In this document: positions 35,171 through 47,235 of the stretch, piece after piece
Position numbering within the stretch: position 1 is the first letter of the stretch
Layout of the letters: each line of letters opens with the position of its first letter
DNA from: Adineta ricciae
Taxonomy: Eukaryota; Rotifera; Eurotatoria; Adinetida; Adinetidae
NCBI GenBank assembly: GCA_905250025.1
Contig: CAJNOJ010000359.1
Coordinates: forward strand, 8,656-72,655
Length of the DNA stretch: 64,000 nt
Reading direction: 5' to 3'
Position numbers and translations under genes: made by a program
The notes under the pieces: model-generated
What the model was told of the DNA's origin: nothing
What the model saw: the letters and a program-made list of their open reading frames with translations, nothing else
Databases searched by the model: none

Positions 35171-38078
35171 GGGAATGCTGAAGTTCGCCAATTGTGACTT
35201 TCACCAATTATTGGCGAAAATCCGTAAAATATATTGTTGAAAGTACAATGGACATTCGTAAAATGTTAGTGCATGGAAGTTATGTTTTACATTGCATACA
35301 TGTATGAGAACCTGCTTAGTCAGAAACCGTTCGGATATGATCCTATCAGATTTTTACGGTGGATGGTAAGCTGGAAAAAGTTATGTGCAATAATATGAAA
35401 CGTTAATGGAAATAGAATAGCAAGAAAATGAAACGAAAATATAATGCTTGAATAATATAAGTAGAACAGCAAATGATCGTTTATTCACCAATTGGTGACG
35501 TATTAGATATTGAATCTGAAGAATTTGATGCTGATACAATGTTTTTCTTTTTCTTCCCTTTTTTTCCTTGAGATATCGGTTCACCAACGAGATAAGAGAA
35601 CGATGTTAATATTGAATCAAGAGACTTTTGTTTTGAACGTAATAAATTTAATAATGGTTTTTTTGTCTACTTTTGCGTTCTGCTGCTTGAGTAGTTTTGG
35701 TTGACTTCTTCGACGAAAATCCAAGATCAAGATGAACCATTCGATGAGAAATTACACTTTCTTCTTGTTTTAAGCATTGAATAAATTTCCATAAATTAGG
35801 ATGAGACTGAACAACTCGAGAAAAAAACGTCGATTTTGCGCTACAAGTACAACATAAAAACATAAAAGACTCAAACCTATGCAGCTATTAGGACGGTCTT
35901 ATCATACCTTCAGCAAAATTGTTTGTTCTCCAGTTACTATCAGATATCGACCATAGCTCTGGCTCGAAGTTTTCCATCCAATGTTTTCCAAAATAATGGA
36001 AAAAGATCTTCATCATGTCTGCTTCAGATGATTCTCGAACTTTCTTCTTTAGCAATTTAGATTCATCATGTATATATTCGACAGGAAGAAGAGCCAATCC
36101 CATAAATACACGTAGTAAATTCCGTATATCGGGATCATTTTCATAAATTTTCATTAAATCTATTTCTTGGATATGACGATAACACGACTGACACATATGA
36201 AACCAACGTGCGGTTATATTTGTATCAGATAATTAAAAAACAGATAAATATAAAGGATTATATGTTTTCAAATGTAAGAAAATACAGTATATAAACTACA
36301 TACCTATGCCTGAACAGCATTCATGAATGCTCTCTCGAAATCACAAACAATTGTATTTAGATGCAAATCAATACCTTTTTTATCACCAATTCTTTTCAAA
36401 CAACGAAAGATAGCCTCGTACGTCTCTTGTTTTCTGTTCGATGTCAGTATAAAACAAACAGGAATGGCTAAAAATATGAAAGATAAAATAAAAGAAACAT
36501 TTCATTTATAATAGACATATTAATATATGTAGAACGAACATCTCTCTCCTCCTCTTATATTGCACGTCTTGTCGATGTGTATTTTCTTTTTTCTTTCTGT
36601 CTGCATAAACTCATGTACATATTGCGATAATTCATTTCTTTATCATTTTCTTTCTGTTCTCTCTTCTAATCAAACTATTAATTGTAATAAAAAAAAAGGA
36701 AATTCGTACCTTCACCATCTTGCATACCATGTAATACATCTAACTAATCAAACAATTTTGGTGATGCTTTGGAAGTACCCTCGGCAAATAGAACATCCAA
36801 ATGATATGGAACATTCAATTGTTCTTCAGAAGCGAAGATCATAAGACGACCACCATAAATTGTTTTGCGTTTATCATAAATGAGAAACTTCTGATGTGAA
36901 TAGGCCTCTTGATAAACTGACGGTAAATTGAATTTTTGGTTTTGTGGCGGTGGTGGCAATGGTTTTCTTATTAACTTTTGTAAACCTGATTCTAAAAAGA
37001 GAAAATTGGACAATAGAACTACATGTTCAAAGTGATTTTACTTACCTATTTGACATGGAAGAGGCATTGCTCGTTTTTCTTCATCTAATAGATTAGCCTA
37101 TCTATATTCCTCTTCGATTATCATCTTAATTGATCGATTTTCATCAAGAACACGTTGTTTTATTTTGTTTAATATTTCACGTTCTCGATCTTCACGTTGA
37201 TCAGGTTGGTGGCAATGATACACACCATTCCATTCTTGAATTTTTCCTGTTTCTTTCGAAATATGAATAACAGCTTTGCAATTCTCTTTTCGTCGAGCAC
37301 ATCGCCAACCTGTTGTCTTTTTTGACATACCCATGTACGAATATGCGAAGCCATTTATAAAAACCATTTTGCCACCACGCGTCGATAAACCAGTTGTTAT
37401 ATCTCCACCAGTGATCGGTACATGCATAAAATCATGTTCGTCGTTGTCTAATAATTTTGATGATATGATAGAATGGTTATCATCGTCTTTTGATGGAGAT
37501 GTTGAGTGAGAAATTGGAGTTGTTTTTGGTGATGTGCATGGTTGAATTGCTGCATCGATTTCCTGTTGCACCAAGACTTCATGAGATTGCTCACAAATAT
37601 CTGCGAGTGTAAGTACAGCACCTGACGCTGTTGATGATTTTTCCGATAAAAGATTAACCTCAAGTTCAGCACAAGATGTTTTGGATTGTACCTGACTTTG
37701 TTTGCTTCCTTTCTTTGAAATACGCTTTTGTTTTGCTTTTTTATTTTTTGTTGAAGTTGACGCTGTTTCATCTTGTGAATGAGTTAAATCAGCATTAACT
37801 TGAGCTTTTGATGCTACTGCACGAGTAGTAACAGGCATTTTATCAATAATAAATACTTGAAAAGAAATTTTATTAATAGATCTAAAAGTGCAAACAAAAA
37901 CTCTGATTACATCATTTCCAACAAATTTCTTAGAACGTCTGTCACCTCACTATTCATGACCAATAACTCTGTCATTCTTTGATCACCAACTACTAAGAGT
38001 ATTTATTGGCGTAATTCCTATGGAAATTCGCCAATTGGCGAATGTCCAATATGTATATTGGCCAACTTCCTATAACCC
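35171..38078 (-). mobile_element. FLYWCH-MULE DNA transposon, copy 1
   Basis: Ends carry TTCGCCAATTGGCGAA-type palindromic inverted repeats: left GGGAATGCTGAAGTTCGCCA, right (reversed) GGGTTATAGGAAGTTGGCCA. The interior holds a five-exon transposase on the minus strand, described separately. The same element occurs at 42434-44993. The right end abuts a phosphatase pseudogene. No clear target-site duplication. Confidence 0.75.
35648..37838 (-). pseudogene. FLYWCH zinc finger - MULE transposase, copy 1, inactivated
   Basis: Exons run about 37838-37058, 36995-36700, 36480-36310, 36235-35905 and 35880-35648. The first encodes a Ser/Lys-rich tail and a FLYWCH finger (GWRCARRKENCKAVIH...WNGVYHCHQ). 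Then come the MULE core: LFAEGTSKASPKLFD, IVCDFERAFMNA, the Cys/His helper WFHMCQSCYRHI, and WRTNNFAEG with the catalytic Glu. Damage: TAG for Lys after EEEYR (37098), TAG for Gln after KLFD (36744), a stop at the end of exon 3, and the first catalytic Asp replaced by Glu (AEGT; DGT in copy 2). It cannot encode an active enzyme. Confidence 0.8.
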
Positions 38079-38573
38079 GGCTTGTCAATGATCTTATCAA
38101 AGCCAATGAAAGTCGTGCTCAACAACCGTTCATTATCGTTGTTACACATAGACCTTTATTATGTTCAGATGGATCTGAACTTCAGTACGTAAAAGATATT
38201 TATTCATAACTATATTTAATACGTTCTACTTTAGACAACATCTCCCAAATTCAACTTTGTTTAAAACAGTTTATCCACTATTCGTTAAATATCAAGTACA
38301 ATTGATTATTACAGGTCATATACATGTCTATGAACGAATATTCTTTGATAATACAACAACTATCACTAACAATACATATATAAACGTTCGTTCACCTGTC
38401 ATTATAGTCCAAGGAACTTGGTGGAGCATTCGATAATGATAAATGGATAAACCCTCAACCATTACCAAGTTACTGTCACAGTGGATCAAACACATCGACG
38501 TCTTCATTATGAGTATTTACTTGAGCATAAAAGAACTGTCTACGATCAATTTTCAATTGTCATATAATATATG
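38079..38573 (+). pseudogene. Purple acid phosphatase (metallophosphatase), C-terminal remnant
   Basis: Exon 38079-38186 gives LVNDLIKANESRAQQPFIIV then THRPLLCSD, and after a GTACGT-TTTAG intron (38187-38237) LIITGHIHVYER. THRP and GHxHxYER are the metal-binding motifs of the C-terminal half of purple acid phosphatases. A frameshift after GTWWSIR is followed in another frame by NDKWINPQPLP, and in a third by LHYEYLLEHKRTVYDQF and a stop. The N-terminal half is absent; MULE copy 1 ends exactly where the fragment begins. Confidence 0.75.
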
Positions 38574-38739
38574 ACATACAAAGATGAATAAAATTTCTAC
38601 TTGGACCACTGGTTATCCTCTACTATTATCTAAGATTTAGTCATACTTCCTATATCTTCAAGAAAACATTGATTTTATTTTTATTAACATTTTGCGAAGA
38701 CATAAAAAGTGGATTATATGAATTTGCGATTGAAATTAT

Positions 38740-41101
38740 TTATTTAGAGCCTATTGTTTTCATCACGATCGGCATCAAAATGAGAAGAACGAATGCGTGT
38801 TCCCGAATCGCTGAATTCTTTCTACATTTTTCTGGTGTCAGATCTTTATATGTGGGTAAGCCGGCAAAATTTTCAAATTGTAAATTAGCTGCTTCACCAT
38901 ACATGAGTTTACGCGACGCATTATTGTAAAAGTTTTGCCACTGAATAACTCTTTCCGGCGTCCATTTCTGATTGAGAAGCCAATCTTTGAATTTATCTTC
39001 ATCAAAATTTGTTCTAAACAAACACAATCAAATGGAAGAACGTCGATGAAACAAACATCTGAATGAACTTACGAGGAACTATTCATCATTGTTTTCCATG
39101 CTTCGACAGAATTCGACATGTAGCAACCATAGAAATTGTTCATTCGAGGATAATAGGCAAACATATGAGAACACATTTCATCTTTCGTTCGTTCACCACC
39201 CAAAGTAATTTCATTCTTGTTCATTGTATTATACACACATCGAGTAGCAAATTCATCACCCTATAATAAATAATTATCCTTGTAGAAAAGAACAATAATG
39301 ACTTTTTAAGATCTTACTGGATACAATTTGATTGGGGTTGGTAATTGATTCACAAACTGATAATTGAAATCATACGCTTCGGCATTGAACAAATCTTGCA
39401 CAACTGCTTTATTTCGAATCAATTTTGTCCTTACACTTAGACCTATAAAATTAATTGTAGTCTTCGATCAATCGGTTATATATATCTACCTTGTAAATGT
39501 GTGTGTGGAAAAGCAGATACAACCATAATGCCTGATGCAGGAAAATTCTATAATGACGACTACAATAATCAAACTTACACAAAAGAAACGCTCATTCTCA
39601 CCCGTGTGGCTTCCGCCGGACAGTACGTATCAACGATAAAGCGATCAACTTTCGGTGGAATGGCAAGGGCTACTGCATCCGGTTCGGTTCCCAAAGTCAA
39701 ATATCCAATATCATATTGACGAAGTTCCTTGCCAATATAAAAGCGAATACCTGAACTGTCAGTACGATCTTAATGCAGAGTTGAAAGTAAATTTATGTTA
39801 ATTTAAAACAGATATTGTCTCCTACTTGCAGTTAGGTTTGAGTTGTCATAATGCATTTGAAGCATATAATATTTAATGGGAAATTCGTCCCCAACTGGAT
39901 ATCCAGCTTCTTTAGGAAACTCGACTATCTATTTTGAAAAATTCCTCTTACTGGTAGTTCTTTTTTGTTTTATTCGAAATCTTACCTCATCGCCACCGAC
40001 AGCCCATGCAATAGCAATATTAGATGAACACAGTGGCGCTTGACCATAAAATTCATCACACACGCCTTCGGGCAACTTGTTATCATCAAATTTAGCTGAC
40101 GAATCACATTCATACAAAACTAAATGATGAACAAGATCCCTATTAGCAGAATCGACCAACGTTTTGTGCTATTTAAATGAGACGAAGATTATAGAAGTGC
40201 TATAGAGAAATGGTATATACTGCGATCGCATGTCTTTTCCCTGGAAAACCGTTGGCAGCTTTGTATACTTTGCAATAATAAGTGGTATCGGTTGGTGGAA
40301 CGACGTACTGAAACAGAATCAACAAACAAATGCTGCATTTAGAAGTTGATTGAAAAAGACTTACATTATGTAAACGAAACTCGAAATGTTCAAGTTTATC
40401 AAACTTGTCTTCTGATGTTGGATTAGCGTAGGATCGAAGTGGAATCATCCGTGAACCGCGTCGATTCTCATGATAGCTGATATCACCATCAGGATCGACG
40501 AGACCATAAGCATATATGAGAATATTAGTTCCAGACTAAATGTAAAACAATTCTAATGCTATAAAAACTTCTTTGCATATATGTAGATAATGAATTGATT
40601 ACTTTGATTTCAACATCCATGGTGTCACAAGTATCTAGTAGTCGTTTGAATTGAATGGCTGTCCAGCCATTCGCTTCACGCCCACGAAGAGCATACCAAT
40701 CAGTCGTTGTATTATCAATAATAGGTCGAGAATTAGCGTAGGCATAACGATCCTGAAGAAGATAAACATGTAGATCATGCAATGTGAAATAAACGAATTC
40801 TTATTACTTGAAAGTGCACACGGCCAGTCTGATCAACCCACCCCACCCCAATATCAGCACCTTTCATGCCACCTGCTGGACTAATGCCTAACGCGATCCA
40901 GCCTGTTGTTTTAATGTGAAGCTCGAACGTAATCTCTTGATTATTGTCATTCATTGTCCACCATAGATCAGCTCTATTCGCTTGAAGTTCAATTGCATGT
41001 TTGTATGTGGTGAAAGTTGACAGAGGACTCGAAATACTATTACAATTCTCAACTATCACCAATGATATGATTAATTGTATAATAACGTGCAGTCTCATCA
41101 T
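38740..41101 (-). CDS. Copper type II monooxygenase, DBH/MOXD1-like, 11 exons
   Basis: Exons 41101-40808, 40752-40603, 40535-40365, 40307-40221, 40168-39986, 39928-39826, 39768-39602, 39547-39490, 39442-39318, 39260-39073 and 39013-38740 total 1800 nt (599 aa) with all phases consistent. There is an N-terminal signal peptide (LHVIIQLIISLVIVENCNS) and a DOMON domain (WIALGISPAGGMKGADIGVG). CuA histidines lie in DLVHHLVLYECD (about 248-249), CuB ligands in FPHTHLQG (about 400 and 402), and the Met ligand in GGERTKDEMC (about 475). A hydrophobic stretch near the C-terminus (AFVLLILMPIVM) could anchor it. The family hydroxylates catecholamine or trace-amine substrates in the secretory pathway using ascorbate and copper; the substrate here is unknown. 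All copper ligands are kept, so it should be active. Confidence 0.9.
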
Positions 41102-41766
41102 TTGGCTTTAGAAAATAGAATTCGTCGTATATCCGACATCTATATCATACATTTATTTGGCATTAGTGATCATAAGTATGTTGATATTTATCTTGAGATA
41201 CAAGTAATCTGTAGCATATATTTTATTCAATTGATTATATCAATATTAATGTTTGCCTAAGTGAAGGAATGAAAGAAAGAAAATCTTGTGCATAAGATGA
41301 AACACAAAAGTCGACTGTCGAAGCAACAAGAGAGTGATAAATGTAATATTATGTCATGTCGATAAATAACAAGATGAAAGCTTTAGTAAAATTTCCAAAG
41401 TATATGTGCGTGCGTATATAAATGTTGTATTTAATCTTCATTTACATCCACACTTATCTCTTCTGTAGTTCTCTCTCAACATATAAATGTAAGTTAGAAT
41501 AGAATAAAATGTTTAGAAAAAAGTATAAAGAGTATCACGAATATGAAGCATCATGTCTTTTACTGGAATTTTCTCTTATGTTTATTTTGATAGATAAACG
41601 TCAACGAGGGTTCTTTTGTTGTTCCATTGAATCGAAAAATTTGACGTTTCAACATAAGATAAAAATAATCTTGATCTGAGTAAATAGATATAGTTAATGA
41701 TCAATTATTCCGCGCCTGATTTATAGATTGAACGTTTTTAAAAAGAACAATGTTTTTACTGGTTGA
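41102..41766. other. No gene recognised
   Basis: Upstream flank of the monooxygenase gene, presumably its promoter; AT-rich with no defined motif. Confidence 0.4.
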
Positions 41767-41820
41767 AAATTGGATATAAATATAAACTATACTTGTCTTA
41801 AAAGATGGCGCTCTCGTGTG

Positions 41821-41860
<40 letters not shown>

Positions 41861-42333
41861 AGGGCAACGTGATGTCGCCCTGCACATTCATCTATATTCT
41901 TTCTCGTCCTGCTTCTCGATATATATATATACAGAAGATAAGAATGTTTCATTTTGTTTTTTATATGTTTGAAGAGGCATATTCTTTCAATGACACATGT
42001 GTTTTTGTTATTTTTTTATCAGATAAAAAAGAAACATACCTCTTTTTGAAACTATACCTATTGATGTTGAACAAGTTCGTCAACTTGCTCGCGATCATTG
42101 GAATGTTGAACTAGGTGAATGTGTCAAAGCTTCACAAAATCATACATTTCTCGTCAATAATGGTACCGGTGAACGTTTCGTTCTACGAGTGACACCAGAT
42201 CCAAACGATAAACGATCCGAAAGCATCGAATTAGAAGTGGCTCTATTAGAATATTTGTACGAACATAAACTTCCTGTATGTCGAGCAATTCAGAGCTCAA
42301 TCACTTCTTCCGCCCTAGTTCGTAGCCATGGTC
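41767..42333 (+). pseudogene. APH-like kinase gene, 5' copy, broken at gap
   Basis: Nearly identical to 52107-52640 including 280 bases of upstream sequence (a TA microsatellite lies at 41825-41856). The start codon present at 52351 is changed to ATA here, and coding sequence stops at the 100-N gap after codon 98. Further differences are mostly silent. It could be a pseudogene, an allelic copy, or a gene interrupted by the MULE found beyond the gap. Confidence 0.75.
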
Positions 42334-42433
42334 NNNNNNNNNNNNNNNNNNNNNNNNNNNNNNNNNNNNNNNNNNNNNNNNNNNNNNNNNNNNNNNNNNN
42401 NNNNNNNNNNNNNNNNNNNNNNNNNNNNNNNNN
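42334..42433. other. 100-N assembly gap
   Basis: Exactly 100 Ns, the usual placeholder for a gap of unknown size. Left flank is the APH-like copy, right flank is the C-terminal part of MULE copy 2. Confidence 0.95.
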
Positions 42434-44742
42434 GATGCTGATATGATATTTTTCTTTTTTCTTCCTTTTTTCCCTTGCGAAAGTAGTTCACCAACGACAT
42501 AAGAAAATGAAGTTAATGTTGAATCAAGAGACTTTTGTTTAGAACATAGCAAGTTTAATAACTTTTTAATTTGTTTACTTTTACGTTCTGATGCCTGCGT
42601 GGTTTTGGTTGTCTTCTTCGACGAAAATCCAAGATCTAGCTGAACCATTCGATGCGAAATCACACTCTCTTCTTGCTTTAAACATTGGATAAATTTCCAA
42701 AGATTAGGATGAGTCTGAACAACTCGGGAAAAAAAGCGACGATTCTGTGCTAAAATTACAACAAAGCAATATAGATAATTCAAATCTCTGTAATAATCAG
42801 GATAGTCCTATCATGCCTTCAGCAAAGTTGTTCGTTCGCCAATTACTATCCGATATCGATCATAGCTCAGGCTTGAAGCTTTCCATCCATTGTTTTTCAA
42901 AATAACGAAGAAAGTCTTTCAATTTCTCTGCTTCCGAAGATTCTCGAACTCTCTTCTTTAACAATTTAAATCCATCTGATATATAATCAGTGGGAAGAAG
43001 AGCCAATCCCATAAAAGCGCGTAATAAATTCCGTATATCAGGATCACTTTCATAAATTTTCATTAGACCTTTTTCTTGTATATGTCGATAACACGATTGA
43101 CACATGTGAAACGAGCATCCAGTAATATCCGATCAGGTAACTAGAAGCCACACACTTCAATGATTACATGCTTTTAAATCTAATGAAATATTAAACGAAA
43201 AATACGTACTTCTGATTGAACAGCGTTAATGAACGCTCGTTCGAAGTCACACACAATGGAATTTGGTTTCAAATCAACACCTTTTTTGTCACTCATTCCT
43301 TTTAAACAGCGAAAAAATCGCTTCGTATGTGTCTTGCTTTCTATTCGATGTCAGTATAAAACAAACAGGAATGCCTAAAAAGAATGTGAAAGTCAAACAA
43401 AAGAAATATTCTGTTTAAGATAAACAATATTGATGTGTACAGAACGAGCATCTCTCTCCATCTCTCTTCCGTGTGTCTTATCCACGTGCGTTTCTTCATT
43501 TCTTTCTTTTCTCTCTCTCTATTTACATATACGATGTTCATTTCTGTATCACTTTCTTTCTATTCTCCCTCTCACATACTCAATTTATTAATTGAAATGA
43601 TAGAAAATTCGTACCTTCGCCATCTTGCATCCCATGCAATACATAGAGTTGATCGAATAACTTTGGTGATGCTTTGAAAGTGCCATCGGCAAATAAAAAT
43701 CTGAGTGATATAAAACACTCAATTGTTCTTCAGACGCGAAAATCATAAGACGGCCACCGTAAATTGTTTTGCGTTTATCATAGATAAGAAACTTCTGATG
43801 TGAATAAGTTTCTTGATAAACTAATGGTAAATCGAACTTTTGGGTTTGTGGCAATGGTGGCAACGCTTTTCTACTTAACTTCTGTAAACCTGATTCTAAT
43901 GAGAAAAAGTTGGCAGACAAAATTACATGACAAATATGATTTATACATACCGATTTGAGATGGGAGAGGCATTGTTCGCTTCTCTTCCTCTGATAGATTA
44001 GCCTTTCTATATTCTTCTTCGATTATCATCTTGATTGATTTGTATTTATCAAGAACACGATGTTTGATTTCGTTAAGGATCTCACGTTTTTGATTTTCAC
44101 GCTTATCAGATTGATGACAATGGTACACACCATTCCATGCTTTGAGTTTTCCTGTTAATTTCGAAATATGTATAACGACTTTGCAATTCTCATTTCTTCG
44201 GGCGCATCGCCAGCCAGTTGCATCCTTTGACATACCCGTATATAGATACGCAAAACCATTCATGAAAACCATTTTTCCACCCCGCGTCGATTCATCAGTT
44301 ATTATTTCTCCTTCGGTGACTGATACATGCATGGAATCGTTTTCATCGTTTTCTGATGATTGCAATGATATGACAGAATGATTATCATCTTCTTTCGACG
44401 GGGATGCTGAGGGAGAAATCGGCTTTGTTTCTGGAGATGAACATGCTGGTTCAACTTTCACATTGATTGCCTGCTGTACTACGACTTCATGAGATTGTTC
44501 ATAGGTATCTGCAAGTGTGAGTACAGCACCTGAAGCAGTTGAAGAAGTTTCCACTGAAGGATCAATTTCAGATTCAGCAGAAGATGTTTTCGATTTTACT
44601 TGGAATTGTTTGTTGTCTTTCTTTGGTGTACGTTTTTGTTTTATTTTTTATTTTTTTCCGAAGTTGATGTTGCTTGATCTTGTGAACGAGTCAAATGGGC
44701 ATTAGCTTGAGCTTTCAATGCTGCTGCACGAGTAGTAACAGG
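42434..44742 (-). pseudogene. FLYWCH zinc finger - MULE transposase, copy 2, inactivated
   Basis: Frame starts MPVTTRAAALKAQANAHLT at 44742 and is frameshifted near 44640. FLYWCH finger at 44270-44110 (GWRCARRNENCKVVIH, WNGVYHCHQ). A second frameshift near 43700 precedes ADGTFKASPKLFDQL, which keeps the catalytic Asp. Then come NAVQSE, FHMCQSCYRHIQEKG, the truncated exon 43105-42860 and the C-terminal exon. Unlike copy 1, the Lys after EEYR and the Gln after KLFD are intact, so the copies were disabled independently. Confidence 0.75.
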
Positions 44743-44993
44743 CATCGGATTAATAATGAATATTTGGAAAAAAACTTTATCAATGAATCTAAAATTGCAA
44801 ACAAAAAGTCTGATCACATCATTTCCGACAAACTCCTAGAATGTTTGTCACGTTAACATCTCAGAGTAATAGTCCCACCATTCTTCAATCACGAACTATC
44901 AGAAGAATATACTGGCGTAGGTGCAATGGAAATTCGCCAATTGGCGAATGTCTGAACTGCGAAAGTCTTTTTGGCGAACATCCGATAACCCAT
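42434..44993 (-). mobile_element. FLYWCH-MULE DNA transposon, copy 2
   Basis: Same element as 35171-38078, running from the gap to a right end with TTCGCCAATTGGCGAA at 44933-44948 and GATAACCC at 44986-44993. The left terminus is lost in the gap. Introns in the two copies are strongly diverged while exons remain similar. Confidence 0.75.
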
Positions 44994-45030
44994 AACAAGA
45001 TAGAGTTGATACTCGATTTATGTAATCGTC

Positions 45031-45283
45031 TAGGGATGGCACTTTCATTTTAAAATGTTAACCTAACATTTTTTTACTTTAACTTTGAACTTAAAGTTGA
45101 AGTAAAATCACTTTTCACTTCAACTCAAACAATGTATAGAGAGTATCCAAAATGTTTCGGTTGTTCCTTTTCACTGTAATCAGATAACTTTAAAAAACTT
45201 TAACTTTAACATAGACTGAAAGTGAAAAGTGATTTTGCTTTAACCATTAAAGTAAAATTAAAGTCTCACCTCTATAGTCGCTA
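45031..45283. mobile_element. ~250-bp MITE, hAT-like ends
   Basis: Terminal inverted repeats TAGGGATGGCACTTTCATTT and (reversed) TATAGAGGTGAGACTTTAAT, with further internal inverted arms around AAAATCACTTTTCACTTCAA. No coding capacity. Confidence 0.65.
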
Positions 45284-45318
45284 CAAATAGTACAATATAC
45301 TGATTTATTACTGTTAGC

Positions 45319-45540
45319 TAGTGGCGGCTCCAAGACCCACCCTGATTTTGAAAAATTACCGCAGAAAACAAATATTTACACTATGAAAATGTACGATTTT
45401 TGTAGTGAGCCCACCCTGCAATTTTTTCATATGCTGAACCCACCCTGGATATTTCTAATTTTGAGTAATCACAGAAATTTTACTTCTTTTAGTTGCTCAA
45501 TTTCTGCTAAAAAATTTAACTGATGAGGAATGATCCGGAA
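45319..45540 (+). mobile_element. Transposon end with TAGTGGCGG motif
   Basis: TAGTGGCGGCTCCAAGA followed by CCCACCCTG words; a related end (TAGTGGCGGAGCCAGGATT) occurs at 47003. GTGGCGGATCCAGG-like ends are known from hAT-type non-autonomous elements. The partner end is not found. Confidence 0.4.
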
Positions 45541-45748
45541 CTAATAAATTGCTTTAGAATTCGGACACTGTATATCGAGCAGAGTCTAATGATTCGCGAA
45601 AGCGCGAAAAGCTTAGCTACTGTCAGACCTTCTTAGCAGAGTTAGAGTCGTTTCATTGAAATTTCACCCTATAGCACTGTACGTGCAAAAATCTACAATG
45701 ACACTGCTGAGACCTGAAATTTCGTTCACACGAAAGTTTATTGGTATC

Positions 45749-45925
45749 TAGAATACCCCGAAAAATTCATTTCAGAAGTATGTTTCGTACACGAGATGTA
45801 TAGGTCTCGAAAAGTCATCGTATTTATGAATGTTTTGTGGAGTATGGGCCATTTTTCGGACCTACGTATCTCGTGTGAGAAACATAGTTCTGAGATGAAA
45901 TTTTCGGTGTATTCTAGGTACAGTC
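45749..45925. mobile_element. Foldback element with ~70-bp inverted arms
   Basis: Left arm TATCTAGAATACCCCGAAAA...CACGAGATGTATAGGT is mirrored by the right arm ACCTACGTATCTCGTG...TTTCGGTGTATTCTAGGTA. It ends immediately before the Tigger terminal repeat at 45926. Confidence 0.7.
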
Positions 45926-47000
45926 GAGTCCACTTATAAGAGTCCCGGATAAAAGAGCGATCCGCTCTTAAGAGCAGTTTTCAAATTCTCCGTTTTTGTC
46001 TACAGCAGTTTATGTACTGACGAAGTCCGCTTATAAGAGCCGTATTTTGGCGTTTTATTTCGATTTTAGTTCGCATAAAAGAGCTTGTCTGAGTATATGA
46101 TTATAAATACGCACTTAGGTTCTTCTTCTTTTCTTTTTTGTTAGTCGTCCGTCGAGGATTCGCCCTTTCTTTTCATGCATATGTGATGGAATTTTCCTTT
46201 CCATCGTTTGCTCTTAATATAGATCCTCATTTTTCGTTGGATCTTTATTTTTCAAAGAATGGTATCTACCCACAGTAAACGTTGCACATTATCGATTGAA
46301 CAAAAGTTGGGAATCTTGGATGCACTCAAGTCGAAAAGGCCAGACGATGTGGCTAAAGATTTCAACATCAACTATTCTACGGTGAAGAAGATACGACAAA
46401 ACGAAGAAGAAATCGGTGGAGCGCTTATTGCTTGGTTTCATCAAGTAAGAGCTCAACATGTCACGATCAACGGACCGTTAATGTTGGAAAAAGCCAAGGA
46501 GTTTGCGATTATGCTCGGGCATCAGGATTTTGAGCCGTCGCTGATGAAGCTGGTGCAGAAAACTGGATAAATAATGTCTTACCCGGAGTGATCAAATGCT
46601 ATGGTCTGAATGACGTATTCAATGCAGATGAAACCGGTTTGTTCTACACAGCAGTACCATCGGGTACTCTATCCGTCGCCGGCAGTCATCCTACTGGTAA
46701 CAAAACGCCAAAAGATCGAATAACTGTCCTCTTCTTGTGCAATTCTACGGGAACCGAAAAGAAGGCCTACGCAATTGGAAAATCCAAGCATTCACGTTGT
46801 TTCAAGAAAGCTCAATCTCCGTTGCCATACTACAGCAACGCGAACGCTTGGAGAGCCAGTTGGATTTGGTCGGATATTCTGCAAAAATTCGATCGCGAAT
46901 TTGGTAATCGAAAAATCCTGCTTTTCGCCGATACGCCTCCTGTCATAAGATCGATGAAGCCTTGAAGAACATAAAAATCGTTTTTACGCCACCGAACACG
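45926..47000 (+). mobile_element. Tigger/pogo-type transposon, 3' truncated
   Basis: The 5' end CAGTCGAGTCCACTTATAAG, preceded by TA, is the typical Tigger terminal repeat and target site; GTCCGCTTATAAGAG repeats inside. The transposase remnant occupies 46259-46999. The element is cut at 47003 by another transposon end, so no 3' inverted repeat remains. Confidence 0.75.
46259..46999 (+). pseudogene. Tigger transposase, broken
   Basis: CENP-B N-terminal HTH (SIEQKLGILDALKSKRPDDV...INYSTVKKI), the start of the second HTH (ITINGPLMLEKAKEF type), then a deletion and frame change into ENWINNVLPGVIKCYGL and the first catalytic motif VFNADETGLFY. NRKILLFAD holds the second Asp, followed by a frameshift and VFTPPNTTS, where it stops. 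The third catalytic Asp is gone. It is not closely similar to the pogo-like gene at 28-31 kb. Confidence 0.8.
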
Positions 47001-47235
47001 ACTAGTGGCGGAGCCAGGATTTTATGATGTGCTGGGTCTTCGTTTCAGAGCATGGATCCCACTTAAAACTCATGCATGATAATATTGGTGGCAAACTATG
47101 AGTTTCTATCGAGCGCTTTTCGCGATCGGAATTTGCTAAAAAAGTTAGCATTTTCCTGAGTCCCCACCCAGAAAATATTCAATACTGTCAGCATTATCTT
47201 ACTTTTGAGTATGCCGCAGCAGGCTACATCGAATT

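Noticed and set aside
41820-41860. TA repeat as regulatory element
   Set aside because: A plain TA microsatellite; its length differs in the duplicated copy at 52160.
45524-45560. CTGATGAGGAATGATCCGGAAC as a third hammerhead core
   Set aside because: GAAA is replaced by GGAAC and no stem I partner exists.
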